Program-made: the position numbers and the translations under genes
Assembly: GCA_964528095.1 (NCBI GenBank)
Contig: CAZGSG010000271.1
Span: forward strand, 1-7,830
DNA: 7,830 nt
Origin: CAZGSG01 sp964528095
Lineage (GTDB): Bacteria; Bacteroidota; Bacteroidia; Chitinophagales; Chitinophagaceae
Reading direction: 5' to 3'
Part shown: positions 1-6,281 of the stretch, piece by piece
Position numbering within the stretch: the stretch's first letter is position 1
Layout: every line of letters begins with the position of its first letter
The notes under the pieces: generated by a model
The model's input: the letters and a program-made list of their open reading frames with translations, nothing else
What the model was told of the DNA's origin: nothing
Database searches by the model: none

Positions 1-26
1 AAAATTCCTGTAAATTCAATAAAGAT

Positions 27-47
27 GTAAGTCAGCTTCTGGCTTAC
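27..47. other. Stem-loop of unknown role upstream of mnmH
   Basis: Positions 27-35 (GTAAGTCAG) pair with 39-47 (CTGGCTTAC) around a 3-nt loop, giving a 9-bp stem with one T-G wobble. No T-run follows on either strand, so it is a poor match to an intrinsic terminator. It could mark the 3' end of a gene to the left or lie in the 5' leader of mnmH. The sequence does not decide between these. Confidence 0.35.
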
Positions 48-152
48 GCGATACGTTAATGCCGCCGTAACAAGCAGTAAACGCAGAGTGCTGTATATTT
101 ACCACCCGGCAATTCAGAATAGCTGCTGATAATTAGCTGGGGGAATAATACA

Positions 153-1180
153 ATGATTCATCGGATTACTATTGACGTGTTTATAACACTAAAGGAGCCT
201 GTTCCATTAGGTGATGTTCGCACACCTGCAGAATTTGAACAGGGGCATATACCAGGGGTATTTAATCTTCCTTTGTTCAGCAATGAAGAGCGATTTGTTG
301 TTGGTACCACTTATAAGCAGGTAAGAAAGGAGGCCGCTATATTGCTGGGGTTAGTTCTGACAGGGCCCAAATGGTCGGGATTCATCAGGCAGTCATTGGA
401 AATAGCGCCACAAAAAAAATAGCACTGCACTGTTGGCGCGGTGGCATGCGTAGCGGGGCAATGGCCTGGGTACTTGACCTGTACGGATTTGATGTGTATC
501 TGATAGCAGAGGGCTATAAAAGCTACAGGAAGTGGGCGCTTGCTCAATTTGAAAAAAACTATTGGTTACTGATAGTGGGAGGTATGACAGGTTCAGGTAA
601 AACAAAAATACTGCATCAGCTTCACTCGTCGGGAGAACAGGTGATTGACCTGGAAGAACTGGCACAGCACAGAGGGTCTTCTTATGGCACCATGAATAAA
701 CTAGTTCAGCCTACGCAGGAACAGTTTGAAAATAACCTGGCGAACCATCTACATAAATTAGATCTAAAAAAGAGAATATGGGTAGAAGATGAAAGCTCAT
801 CCATCGGCAAGCGTATCATCCCGCGACCTTTTTGGTATCAAATGGTCTCTGCATTTTTAATTGATCTGCAGGTACCGGTTGAGCAGCGTATTGAGAAGCT
901 TGTACAGGAATATGGTTGCCTGGAGAAGGGGTTTCTCATTGAATGCACAGAGCGTATCCGAAAACGCCTGGGGCCTGTTCAAACAAAAAATGCTGTTGCA
1001 GCCATAAGAGAAGATCGCATTGCTGATTTTATCCGGGTGGTTATAGTCTATTATGATAAGACCTACCGCACCGGCCTGGCTAACCGGTCTACTACTCATG
1101 TCATGCCAATAGTCATAGAAAATGACGATCATGTTTTGAATGCCATGAAAATTTTAGATTTTATACAGACTAACCTTTAA
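153..1180 (+). CDS. mnmH: tRNA 2-selenouridine synthase MnmH (SelU/YbbB), split by a -1 frameshift
   Basis: MnmH replaces sulfur with selenium at wobble 2-thiouridine of tRNA-Lys, -Glu and -Gln, using selenophosphate. Codons from 153 to 419 encode the start of the rhodanese domain (DVRTPAEFEQGHIPG at residues 21-35, NLPLFSNEER, VGTTYKQ), then reach TAG at 420-422. The -1 frame continues with catalytic Cys94 in CWRGGMRS, a P-loop GGMTGSGKT (about 143-151), DLEELAQHRGSS (about 166-177) and WVEDES (about 210-215), ending at TAA 1178-1180. A read-through product is 342 residues, normal for the family. The frames join at the A-run 412-419: residues before it (GPKWSGFIRQ, EIAPQKK) and after it (IALHCWRGG) both fit the family. 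ATG 153 is the natural start; no convincing Shine-Dalgarno precedes it. Two normally conserved positions look unusual (Gly20 before the Asp; Arg58 where Gly is usual after YKQ), judged from memory. Domain identity is firm; whether the gene works depends on the frameshift. Confidence 0.9.
411..422 (+). other. Slippery heptamer A AAA AAA plus stop codon at the mnmH frame junction
   Basis: In the upstream frame the codons are CAA AAA AAA TAG (Gln-Lys-Lys-stop). Positions 413-419 form A AAA AAA, a canonical -1 slippery heptamer, with UAG as the next codon. A shift of one base back after the second Lys codon reads ATA GCA CTG CAC TGT and so enters the frame holding the catalytic Cys. Adding one A (a run of nine) would give the same protein, so a lost base or transcriptional slippage fits equally well. 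A weak TTGGAAA lies 12-16 nt upstream. I could not establish a strong downstream hairpin or pseudoknot by eye. Confidence 0.6.
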
Positions 1181-1195
1181 CAAGACTTATATAAA

Positions 1196-2245
1196 ATGGA
1201 ACTGAAGGAAATTAAACTAACTCAATATTCGCATGGTGCAGGTTGTGGTTGTAAAATCAGTCCTGCTGTTCTTGATAAAATACTGCATAGCACAATAGTC
1301 GCGCCAACAGATACGCGGTTACTGGTAGGTAACGACAAACGCGATGATGCCGCGGTGTTAGACCTTGGTAATGGTACGGCCCTTATTTCCACCACCGATT
1401 TTTTTATGCCTATTGTGGATGACGCATATGATTTTGGTCGCATTGCTTCAACCAACGCCATTAGTGATGTGTATGCAATGGGTGGAAAGCCTGTGCTGGC
1501 TATTGCTATCCTGGGATGGCCAATAGACAAACTACCACCTGAAATTGCACAAAGAGTACTGGAAGGCGCAAGGGCTGTTTGCGCAGAAGCAGGTATCAGT
1601 CTTGCAGGTGGCCATAGCATCGACTGTCCTGAGCCTGTTTTTGGTTTAGCTGTCAACGGTCTTGTTAATATCAATGAATTAAAGCAAAACTCTACCGCTA
1701 CTGCCGGCTGCCGGCTATACCTTACCAAAGCGCTGGGAGTAGGAATTCTATCCACAGCTCAAAAAAAGGGGCTTTTGCTTCCTGAGGACGCAGCCCTGGC
1801 TCTTAAAAGCATGACCATGCTTAATAAATTAGGTGAGGTTTTCGGTAAGTTGGATTATGTAAAGGCAATGACGGATGTGACCGGTTTTGGTTTACTCGGT
1901 CATCTGTCCGAAATGTGTGAAGGAAGCGGGCTATCAGCTATAATAGAATTTGATAAAATACCGGTTATCGCTTCTTTAGCATATTATATTGATCAAAAAT
2001 GTTTTCCGGGTGGTACACAGCGTAACTGGAACAGTTATGGTCATAAAATAGGTACGATCTCCGAAGCGCAAAAGTATGTGTTGGCTGATCCGCAGACAAG
2101 TGGTGGTTTGTTAGTGGCAGTGGCAGAAGAGGGTGTTGAAGCATTTGAAAAACTGTTACGGGAGCATGATCTGTCGGCCAACTGTCTTCAATCCTTTGGT
2201 AGCCTTCAATCTGAGAATAGGGGTGCGCTGGTCAGTATAATATAG
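1196..2245 (+). CDS. selD: Selenide, water dikinase (selenophosphate synthetase)
   Basis: SelD converts selenide and ATP to selenophosphate, AMP and phosphate in the cytosol. The 349-residue protein is almost the length of E. coli SelD (347) and keeps the same numbering. The active site GAGCGCKISP places Cys17 and Lys20 as in E. coli, so this is the Cys form, not the selenocysteine form. Metal- and nucleotide-binding aspartates fall at D51, D68 (TTDFFMP), D91 (ISDVYAMGG) and D227 (TDVTGFG). Also present are AGGHSID (137-143) and ADPQTSGG (297-304) near the C-terminus. The ATG lies 15 nt after the mnmH stop on the same strand, so the two genes are very likely co-transcribed, donor enzyme with acceptor enzyme. 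No selA or selB is visible here, which fits selenium use for tRNA modification, but genes outside the window cannot be judged. Confidence 0.97.
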   Translation: MELKEIKLTQYSHGAGCGCKISPAVLDKILHSTIVAPTDTRLLVGNDKRDDAAVLDLGNGTALISTTDFFMPIVDDAYDFGRIASTNAISDVYAMGGKPVLAIAILGWPIDKLPPEIAQRVLEGARAVCAEAGISLAGGHSIDCPEPVFGLAVNGLVNINELKQNSTATAGCRLYLTKALGVGILSTAQKKGLLLPEDAALALKSMTMLNKLGEVFGKLDYVKAMTDVTGFGLLGHLSEMCEGSGLSAIIEFDKIPVIASLAYYIDQKCFPGGTQRNWNSYGHKIGTISEAQKYVLADPQTSGGLLVAVAEEGVEAFEKLLREHDLSANCLQSFGSLQSENRGALVSII

Positions 2246-2283
2246 TATGTGTACCACGCCTGTAACAATCAACAAGCCGACAG

Positions 2284-2414
2284 TGTTATTTCTCCGGCTG
2301 TCCGTAATACAGCAATCGGAGACGGTCCCATCGGGTCTGGTGGATAATGAAACATTGATAATGTAGACTGTTCAAAAACCGGCCCGATGTATATTCCCAT
2401 CCAACAATCAGCAA
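2284..2414. repeat. Structured intergenic repeat, copy A
   Basis: First of four related copies. Arms 2329-2337 (CATCGGGTC) and 2381-2389 (GGCCCGATG) pair over 9 bp with one T-G wobble around a 43-nt loop. Compared with copies B and D, each arm has lost one base of its G- or C-run, so pairing is kept. A second hairpin lies just before: TCTCCG-GCTGT (2291-2301) pairs with ACAGC-CGGAGA (2309-2313 and 2317-2322), an 11-bp stem with an AAT bulge and a 7-nt loop. No protein is supported. The copy begins about 40 nt after the selD stop, so it may lie in the selD transcript. Confidence 0.85.
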
Positions 2415-2429
2415 TAAGCAGATCGATAT

Positions 2430-2562
2430 TGTTATTTCTCTGGCTGTCCGTAATACAGCAATCGGAGACGGTCCCATCGGGGTCTGGTGGATAATGAAAC
2501 ACTGATAATGTAGACTGCTCAAAAACCGACCCCGATGTATAGCCCTATCCAACAACAAGCAA
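2430..2562. repeat. Structured intergenic repeat, copy B
   Basis: Direct repeat of copy A, offset by 146 bp (148 bp past the second arm). Arms 2475-2484 (CATCGGGGTC) and 2528-2537 (GACCCCGATG) are perfect 10-bp inverted complements around 43 nt. The pairing can extend by GGT/ACC with one bulged T. The 5' hairpin is kept (2437-2447 with 2455-2468); a C-to-T change relative to copy A turns a C-G pair into T-G. Shared linker words with A include GTAGACTG and CCAACAA. Confidence 0.87.
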
Positions 2563-2644
2563 ACCGGCATCCATTAATGACGAGCCGTAACGAGTTTAGA
2601 AAACCCCAATAAAGACATATATTCAATTCCCAAACATCAATATA

Positions 2645-4462
2645 ATGTCAAGAATTTTTTATCACCTTATTTTTTCGGCAATAATTATTACTACCGCTAT
2701 CAGCTGTAGCCAGCCAGCAAAAAAAGAGCATGATCCTGCCCGTTTTCATACAATGCTTGATAATTACTGGAAGGGATTAATGAGTCTGCAACCATTAGAT
2801 GCCATGCAGTTTGGAGATAACAGTTCGAACGATCAGTTTATTAATACCTGCACCCAGGCATATAGAGAGGAAGTGAAGAATTTTTATCTCGGGTATCAGG
2901 ATAGTCTGAAAAATTTCACTCCTGATGACATGAGCGAAGAGGATGCACTCAGTTATAAGGTGCTGAAATTTGATGTGGATATGCAACTTGAAAAAGCAAA
3001 ATATGATACGTGGAAAATCCCTTTTACCCAGATGGGAGATGCCACCAATACGCTCTCCGGTAATATTGTATTAGCAATGGGGCAATATGGCTCCGGCGAA
3101 TCATCCCAACCTTTTAAAACGGTGAAAGATTACAGCAACTGGCTGCAGCGTGTTCAGGGATATACTATTTGGTGTGATAGCGCTATTCAGAACCTCAGAC
3201 AGGGCATGGCAACCAATTATGTTTTACCGAAGACCCTGGTGGTAAAAATGATCGATATATGCAATGGCCTGGTTAGTACTGATGAAACAAAGAGCATTTT
3301 CTATGGTCCTATAAAAAACCTTCCTGCTACATTCAGCGACAAAGATAAAGCCAGTATCACAATAGCTTATAAAGCGGCGATAAAAGATCAGTTGAATATT
3401 GCTCATAGCAAAATGTCGGCGTTTCTAAAAAATGAATATTTGCCCAGCGCCCGGGCCACATCAGGTGTTGGCGATCTGCCTGATGGATTGAATTATTATA
3501 AGCTTTGTGTAAAACAATGGACCACTACTGACAAGACCTTAGATGAAATTTATAATACAGGACTGAGCGAAGTAAAGCGCATTCGCGGTGAAATGGAGAA
3601 TATAAAGAACAGCACAGGCTTTAAAGGCGACCTGAAATCGTTCTTTCAATTTATGAAAACCGATAAGCAGTTCATGCCCTTTAAAACTGCGGAACAGGTG
3701 CTGGACTCTTTCAGGCATACGTACGAGGTAATAAAGCCAGCCTTAAACAAATATTTCGTGTTTTTTCCAAAAAGCAGGTTTGAAATAAGACAAACGGAAG
3801 CTTTCAGGGCCGCCAGTGCAAGTATTGAATATTTCCAGGGAACACCTGATGGTTCAAGACCTGGTGTATTTTATGTTCCGGTTTTGGACGCGTCAACTTT
3901 TAATATTACTTCAGGTATGGAGAGTACGTTTTTACACGAAGCTGTTCCGGGTCATCACTATCAAACATCCATTCAAATGGAAGATACGCTACTGCCCACT
4001 TTCCGTCGATTCAAGTCGTATGGAGCTTTTGACGAAGGATGGGCTTTGTACTGCGAGAGTCTTGGAAAAGAATTGGGACTTTATACCAACCCCTATCAGC
4101 ACATGGGCGCCCTTGGCGATGAAATGCACCGGGCTATACGGTTGGTAGTGGATGTGGCCATACACAGCAAAGGCATGACCCGTGAACAGGCGATTGCCTA
4201 TATGGTGGAAAATGAACCCGTGTCTGAACAGGGAGCGATTGCCGAAATCGAGCGTTATATGGCGATACCTGGGCAGGCATTATCTTATAAAATTGGCGCA
4301 TTGAAAATAAAAGAACTGCGGGATAAATACAGCAAACAACTGGGTACTAAATTTAATATCGGGGAATTTCACAAGCAGGTATTAAACAGTGGTTCTCTTC
4401 CGCTTTCGGTGTTGGAAGAAAAACTGGACAAATGGGCTACAAAACAATCAACCACTTCGTAA
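2645..4462 (+). CDS. DUF885 family secreted lipoprotein, putative metallopeptidase
   Basis: The 605-residue protein belongs to the DUF885 family (PF05960). It opens with a basic and hydrophobic signal (residues 1-20) and a lipobox-like AIS-Cys21, so it is probably a lipoprotein exported past the inner membrane. The family signature HEAVPGHH lies at residues 431-438 (His431, Glu432, His437, His438), followed by DEGWALYCE with Glu464 and the conserved PGQALSYKIG from Pro542. These residues suggest a zinc-dependent hydrolase related to metallopeptidases, but the spacing is HE-x4-HH rather than classical HExxH, and no substrate can be named. Length is usual for the family. ATG 2645 directly precedes the signal peptide; upstream is AT-rich without a clear Shine-Dalgarno. 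It stands alone between two pairs of repeats and is followed by a convergent gene, so it is probably a single-gene transcript. Confidence 0.93.
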   Translation: MSRIFYHLIFSAIIITTAISCSQPAKKEHDPARFHTMLDNYWKGLMSLQPLDAMQFGDNSSNDQFINTCTQAYREEVKNFYLGYQDSLKNFTPDDMSEEDALSYKVLKFDVDMQLEKAKYDTWKIPFTQMGDATNTLSGNIVLAMGQYGSGESSQPFKTVKDYSNWLQRVQGYTIWCDSAIQNLRQGMATNYVLPKTLVVKMIDICNGLVSTDETKSIFYGPIKNLPATFSDKDKASITIAYKAAIKDQLNIAHSKMSAFLKNEYLPSARATSGVGDLPDGLNYYKLCVKQWTTTDKTLDEIYNTGLSEVKRIRGEMENIKNSTGFKGDLKSFFQFMKTDKQFMPFKTAEQVLDSFRHTYEVIKPALNKYFVFFPKSRFEIRQTEAFRAASASIEYFQGTPDGSRPGVFYVPVLDASTFNITSGMESTFLHEAVPGHHYQTSIQMEDTLLPTFRRFKSYGAFDEGWALYCESLGKELGLYTNPYQHMGALGDEMHRAIRLVVDVAIHSKGMTREQAIAYMVENEPVSEQGAIAEIERYMAIPGQALSYKIGALKIKELRDKYSKQLGTKFNIGEFHKQVLNSGSLPLSVLEEKLDKWATKQSTTS

Positions 4463-4480
4463 TGGATCATTATGCTTATT

Positions 4481-4504
4481 GTATTACGGAGTGTTCCGCA
4501 ATAC
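4481..4504 (+). terminator. Stem-loop just after the DUF885 gene, possible 3' end
   Basis: GTATTACGGA (4481-4490) pairs with TCCGCAATAC (4495-4504) at 9 of 10 positions around a GTGT loop, starting 18 nt after the TAA of the DUF885 gene. There is no T-run after it, so classical intrinsic termination is doubtful. It overlaps the start of repeat copy C and replaces the 5' hairpin seen in copies A and B. Confidence 0.35.
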
Positions 4505-4609
4505 CGCAACCGGATACGGTCTCATCGAGGTTTGGCGGATATGAAACACCGATAATGTAAACTGTTCAAAAAACGATCCTGATATATAATGCAGTTCAGC
4601 AATCAAAGC
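4491..4609. repeat. Structured intergenic repeat, copy C (degenerate)
   Basis: Most diverged of the four copies, same orientation. Arms 4523-4532 (CATCGAGGTT) and 4575-4584 (GATCCTGATA) still allow 8 of 10 pairs when G-T wobble is counted, around a 42-nt loop. The loop keeps ATGAAACA, GATAATGTAAACTGTTCAAAAA and similar words. ACCG-GATA-CGGT (4509-4520) is a small perfect hairpin shared with copy D. The tail CAGCAATCAAAGC (4597-4609) is identical to that of copy D. Confidence 0.8.
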
Positions 4610-4631
4610 TGGTATCACCATAATTTTTTTT
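4610..4631 (+). terminator. Weak terminator-like hairpin with T8 tract
   Basis: TGGT (4610-4613) and ACCA (4617-4620) form a 4-bp stem followed by TAA and eight Ts (4624-4631). It lies between repeat copies C and D, 148 nt after the DUF885 stop. The stem is short, so this is a tentative candidate for the end of the DUF885 transcript. Confidence 0.25.
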
Positions 4632-4635
4632 GCGA

Positions 4636-4763
4636 AATGTTCCCTACTACAACAACCGGATACGGTCCCATCGGGGTCTGGTGGATAATGAAACATTGAT
4701 AATGTAAACTGTTCAAAAACCGACCCCGATGTATAATGCAGTTCAACAGTCAGCAATCAAAGC
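4636..4763. repeat. Structured intergenic repeat, copy D
   Basis: Arms 4669-4678 (CATCGGGGTC) and 4722-4731 (GACCCCGATG) are perfect 10-bp inverted complements around 43 nt, identical to the arms of copy B. The left arms of C and D are 146 bp apart, the same spacing as A and B. The loop contains ACATT-GAT-AATGT, a possible inner hairpin that copy A shares but copies B and C do not keep. The 5' hairpin of A and B is reduced here to TGTT/AACA. Confidence 0.87.
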
Positions 4764-4809
4764 AGACCTCAGAATAACCTGATAATTTGTAACTATTATA
4801 CGCCACATT

Positions 4810-4852
4810 AAAAAAAGAAATACCTGTGTTGTATAAGCAGCTATATAAAACA
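4810..4852 (-). terminator. Possible terminator of the minus-strand operon
   Basis: On the minus strand, directly after the TAG of the LRR gene, 4852-4844 and 4835-4827 pair at 8 of 9 positions around an 8-nt loop. A run of seven Ts (4816-4810) follows about 10 nt later. The stem is AT-rich and the T-run is not adjacent, so the call is tentative, but position and strand fit the end of this transcript. Confidence 0.35.
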
Positions 4853-4853
4853 A

Positions 4854-5612
4854 CTACCATGAAAAATCCTTCAAACTCACCGTGCCGCTCATATTAAGGT
4901 TAATGAGCGGACAGTAATCAGCAGTCAGCTCCTTCAGATTGCGTAATCCGTATATTTTCAGGGATCTCAGATTGCGGTTTTCATAGACATTCAATAACTC
5001 CAGTTCTTTCAAATGCGTAAGGTTGAGAGAACTAAAATTGTTTACATCCAGGCGTAGCGTTTGAATGGCGGTTGATCCCTGGGAACTGAAAGCCGTTATC
5101 ACATTATTATTCAGTTGGCAATCCACCAGCAAAGGTTTTCCGCTTGCATCCACCCTGGTCAATTGATTATGATGCAACTCCAGTATCCTGAGCCTGGATA
5201 GTCCGGAAAGATCAATTTCAGCGATCTGGTTATAACCGGCAGAAATTGTTTCCAGGCCAGCACATCCTTTTACGATTAGTCGCTCAAGACTGTTATTGAA
5301 TCCATAGATTGCCCGTAACCTGCCGAGCCCCTGAAAATCGGCTTCCCTCAACTCATTATCATAAAAGCCAAATTCTTCCAGGTTGGCAAAACTCCGGATT
5401 CCTGAAAGCGAAGAGATGTGCTGCTTATTTACATACAGTTTAGTAACCTTCAGTGCTTCATTTACCTGGATCTCACCATCCCCGTTCAGGTCAATGCCCT
5501 GTTCAATCAAAGCTTTTTTGAAATTCGGGTCCTGTATTTTTATCGTCTGGGCAATCGCGCCCTGAAGAGCAAGAAGAAGGTATATACACAGTTGTACGGT
5601 CGATTTTTTCAT
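4854..5612 (-). CDS. Secreted EF-hand-loop and leucine-rich-repeat protein
   Basis: A 252-residue exported protein. Residues 1-22 form a Sec signal peptide (MKK start, LLLAL core, AIAQ end). A short motif IQDPNFKKALIEQGI (26-40) leads into a 12-residue loop, Asp41-Leu-Asn43-Gly-Asp45-Gly46-Glu47-Ile48 to Glu52, which matches the canonical EF-hand calcium loop. From about residue 55 to the end the chain consists of leucine-rich repeats (LEEFGFYDNEL, LRILELHHNQL, LKELELLNVYENRNL, LKELTADYCPL). Such EF-loop plus LRR proteins are common in Bacteroidota and probably serve binding rather than catalysis; the ligand is unknown. No long C-terminal sorting domain is seen and the last repeat stops abruptly at FSW, so the C-terminus may be short. 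ATG 5612 is 9 nt after the stop of the upstream gene, indicating co-transcription and perhaps translational coupling. Confidence 0.85.
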   Translation of the reverse strand: MKKSTVQLCIYLLLALQGAIAQTIKIQDPNFKKALIEQGIDLNGDGEIQVNEALKVTKLYVNKQHISSLSGIRSFANLEEFGFYDNELREADFQGLGRLRAIYGFNNSLERLIVKGCAGLETISAGYNQIAEIDLSGLSRLRILELHHNQLTRVDASGKPLLVDCQLNNNVITAFSSQGSTAIQTLRLDVNNFSSLNLTHLKELELLNVYENRNLRSLKIYGLRNLKELTADYCPLINLNMSGTVSLKDFSW

Positions 5613-5621
5613 TATACTGTA

Positions 5622-6227
5622 TTATTTGCTGATTAAAACGGTCACTGTCTCCCCATCATTTTTCACTTCAACAATACCGGTCACTTCATCTTCCACCGCA
5701 TATTTATATGTATAATACCAGTAGATTGGTGTTGAGTAAAGGGCCTCACCATACATATTATAGCGGGTAGAAGTGCCCGACTCTACCTTGTAACTGGCTT
5801 TCTTCTCATAAGTGATCCAGGTGGTGATGTAGTACTTTCCAGGCCTTAGGTCCCTGAATTCAAATGTTCCATTATTGTCAATAATCTTTCCCTCAATGCG
5901 GTAGGTAAAGGCCTCATTACTCAGGGCAGCAATTTTTTTGCCTTTGTTATATTTTTTTCTGAGGGCGATAAACTCAAGCAGATAGGGGGTTATGGGATAA
6001 AGATTGATCCGGTTTCCTTGCCAGGGGAAATAATCAACACCTTTTTTTCTCAGTTTGGCTGTTCCGCTGATGAGCGAACTGCCATCCTGCATCTGCCCGG
6101 ATGCTGCAGACTCATTAAAGGTGGCGGAAGGGAAAATATATTCAGCACGCTGCTGGGCCATTGCAGCGGAAAAACTGAAGATCAATAAAACCTGAAGCAT
6201 CAGAATATTCCTGGTAAGAAGATACAT
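5622..6227 (-). CDS. Secreted protein with carboxypeptidase-regulatory-like beta-sandwich domain
   Basis: A 201-residue protein of unknown function. It begins with a hydrophobic signal peptide ending near AAMAQ (residue 25), so it is exported. The mature part is rich in aromatic residues and beta-strand pattern. SGTAKLRKKGVDYF with NLYPITPYLLEF (about 54-86) resembles the first strands of a regulatory-like domain, and GTFEFRDLRPGKYYITTWI (120-138) is the characteristic G-x-F-x-F-x-x-L-x-P-G-x-Y stretch of carboxypeptidase-regulatory or Cna-B-type folds. No catalytic motif is visible, so a binding or structural role is likelier than an enzyme. An internal Met at residue 10 is an alternative start. 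It lies 54 nt downstream of the esterase gene and 9 nt upstream of the LRR gene on the same strand, probably in one operon. Confidence 0.75.
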   Translation of the reverse strand: MYLLTRNILMLQVLLIFSFSAAMAQQRAEYIFPSATFNESAASGQMQDGSSLISGTAKLRKKGVDYFPWQGNRINLYPITPYLLEFIALRKKYNKGKKIAALSNEAFTYRIEGKIIDNNGTFEFRDLRPGKYYITTWITYEKKASYKVESGTSTRYNMYGEALYSTPIYWYYTYKYAVEDEVTGIVEVKNDGETVTVLISK

Positions 6228-6281
6228 AATTTCTTAATTTATTTTAATGACTGAAATGTACGCGACAGTTCATCTGATCGG

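Noticed and set aside
94..101. TATATTTA as a Bacteroidota -7 promoter element for mnmH
   Set aside because: It matches TAnnTTTG at all but the last base, but no TTTG lies 19-21 nt upstream, and such octamers are common in AT-rich DNA.
326..344. Strong Shine-Dalgarno AAAGGAGG followed by TTG at 342
   Set aside because: The TTG is in the upstream mnmH frame and leads only to the TAG at 420; Bacteroidota rarely depend on this motif. Probably chance within codons for KEAA.
371..1180. A separate 269-residue MnmH-like gene starting at ATG 371
   Set aside because: Its first 16 residues (MVGIHQAVIGNS...) are an out-of-frame reading, while the other frame over the same bases gives the family-like GPKWSGFIRQ and EIAPQKK. 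Starting at 371 would also drop most of the rhodanese domain. The frame change at the A-run explains both halves.
2269..2570. Minus-strand open frames through repeat copies A and B, with a similar one at 4484-4756
   Set aside because: They only reflect the repeat sequence. Insertions and deletions between copies shift the frame, while the paired arms are kept, so conservation is of structure and not of protein.
2284..4763. Integron attC sites flanking a gene cassette
   Set aside because: The copies are structured, similar in size to attC and flank one gene, but the required RYYYAAC and GTTRRRY core sites are not present at the ends and no integrase is in the window.
2284..4763. CRISPR array
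   Set aside because: Units are over 110 bp, imperfect and only four in number, with a gene between pairs; there are no short identical repeats with regular spacers.
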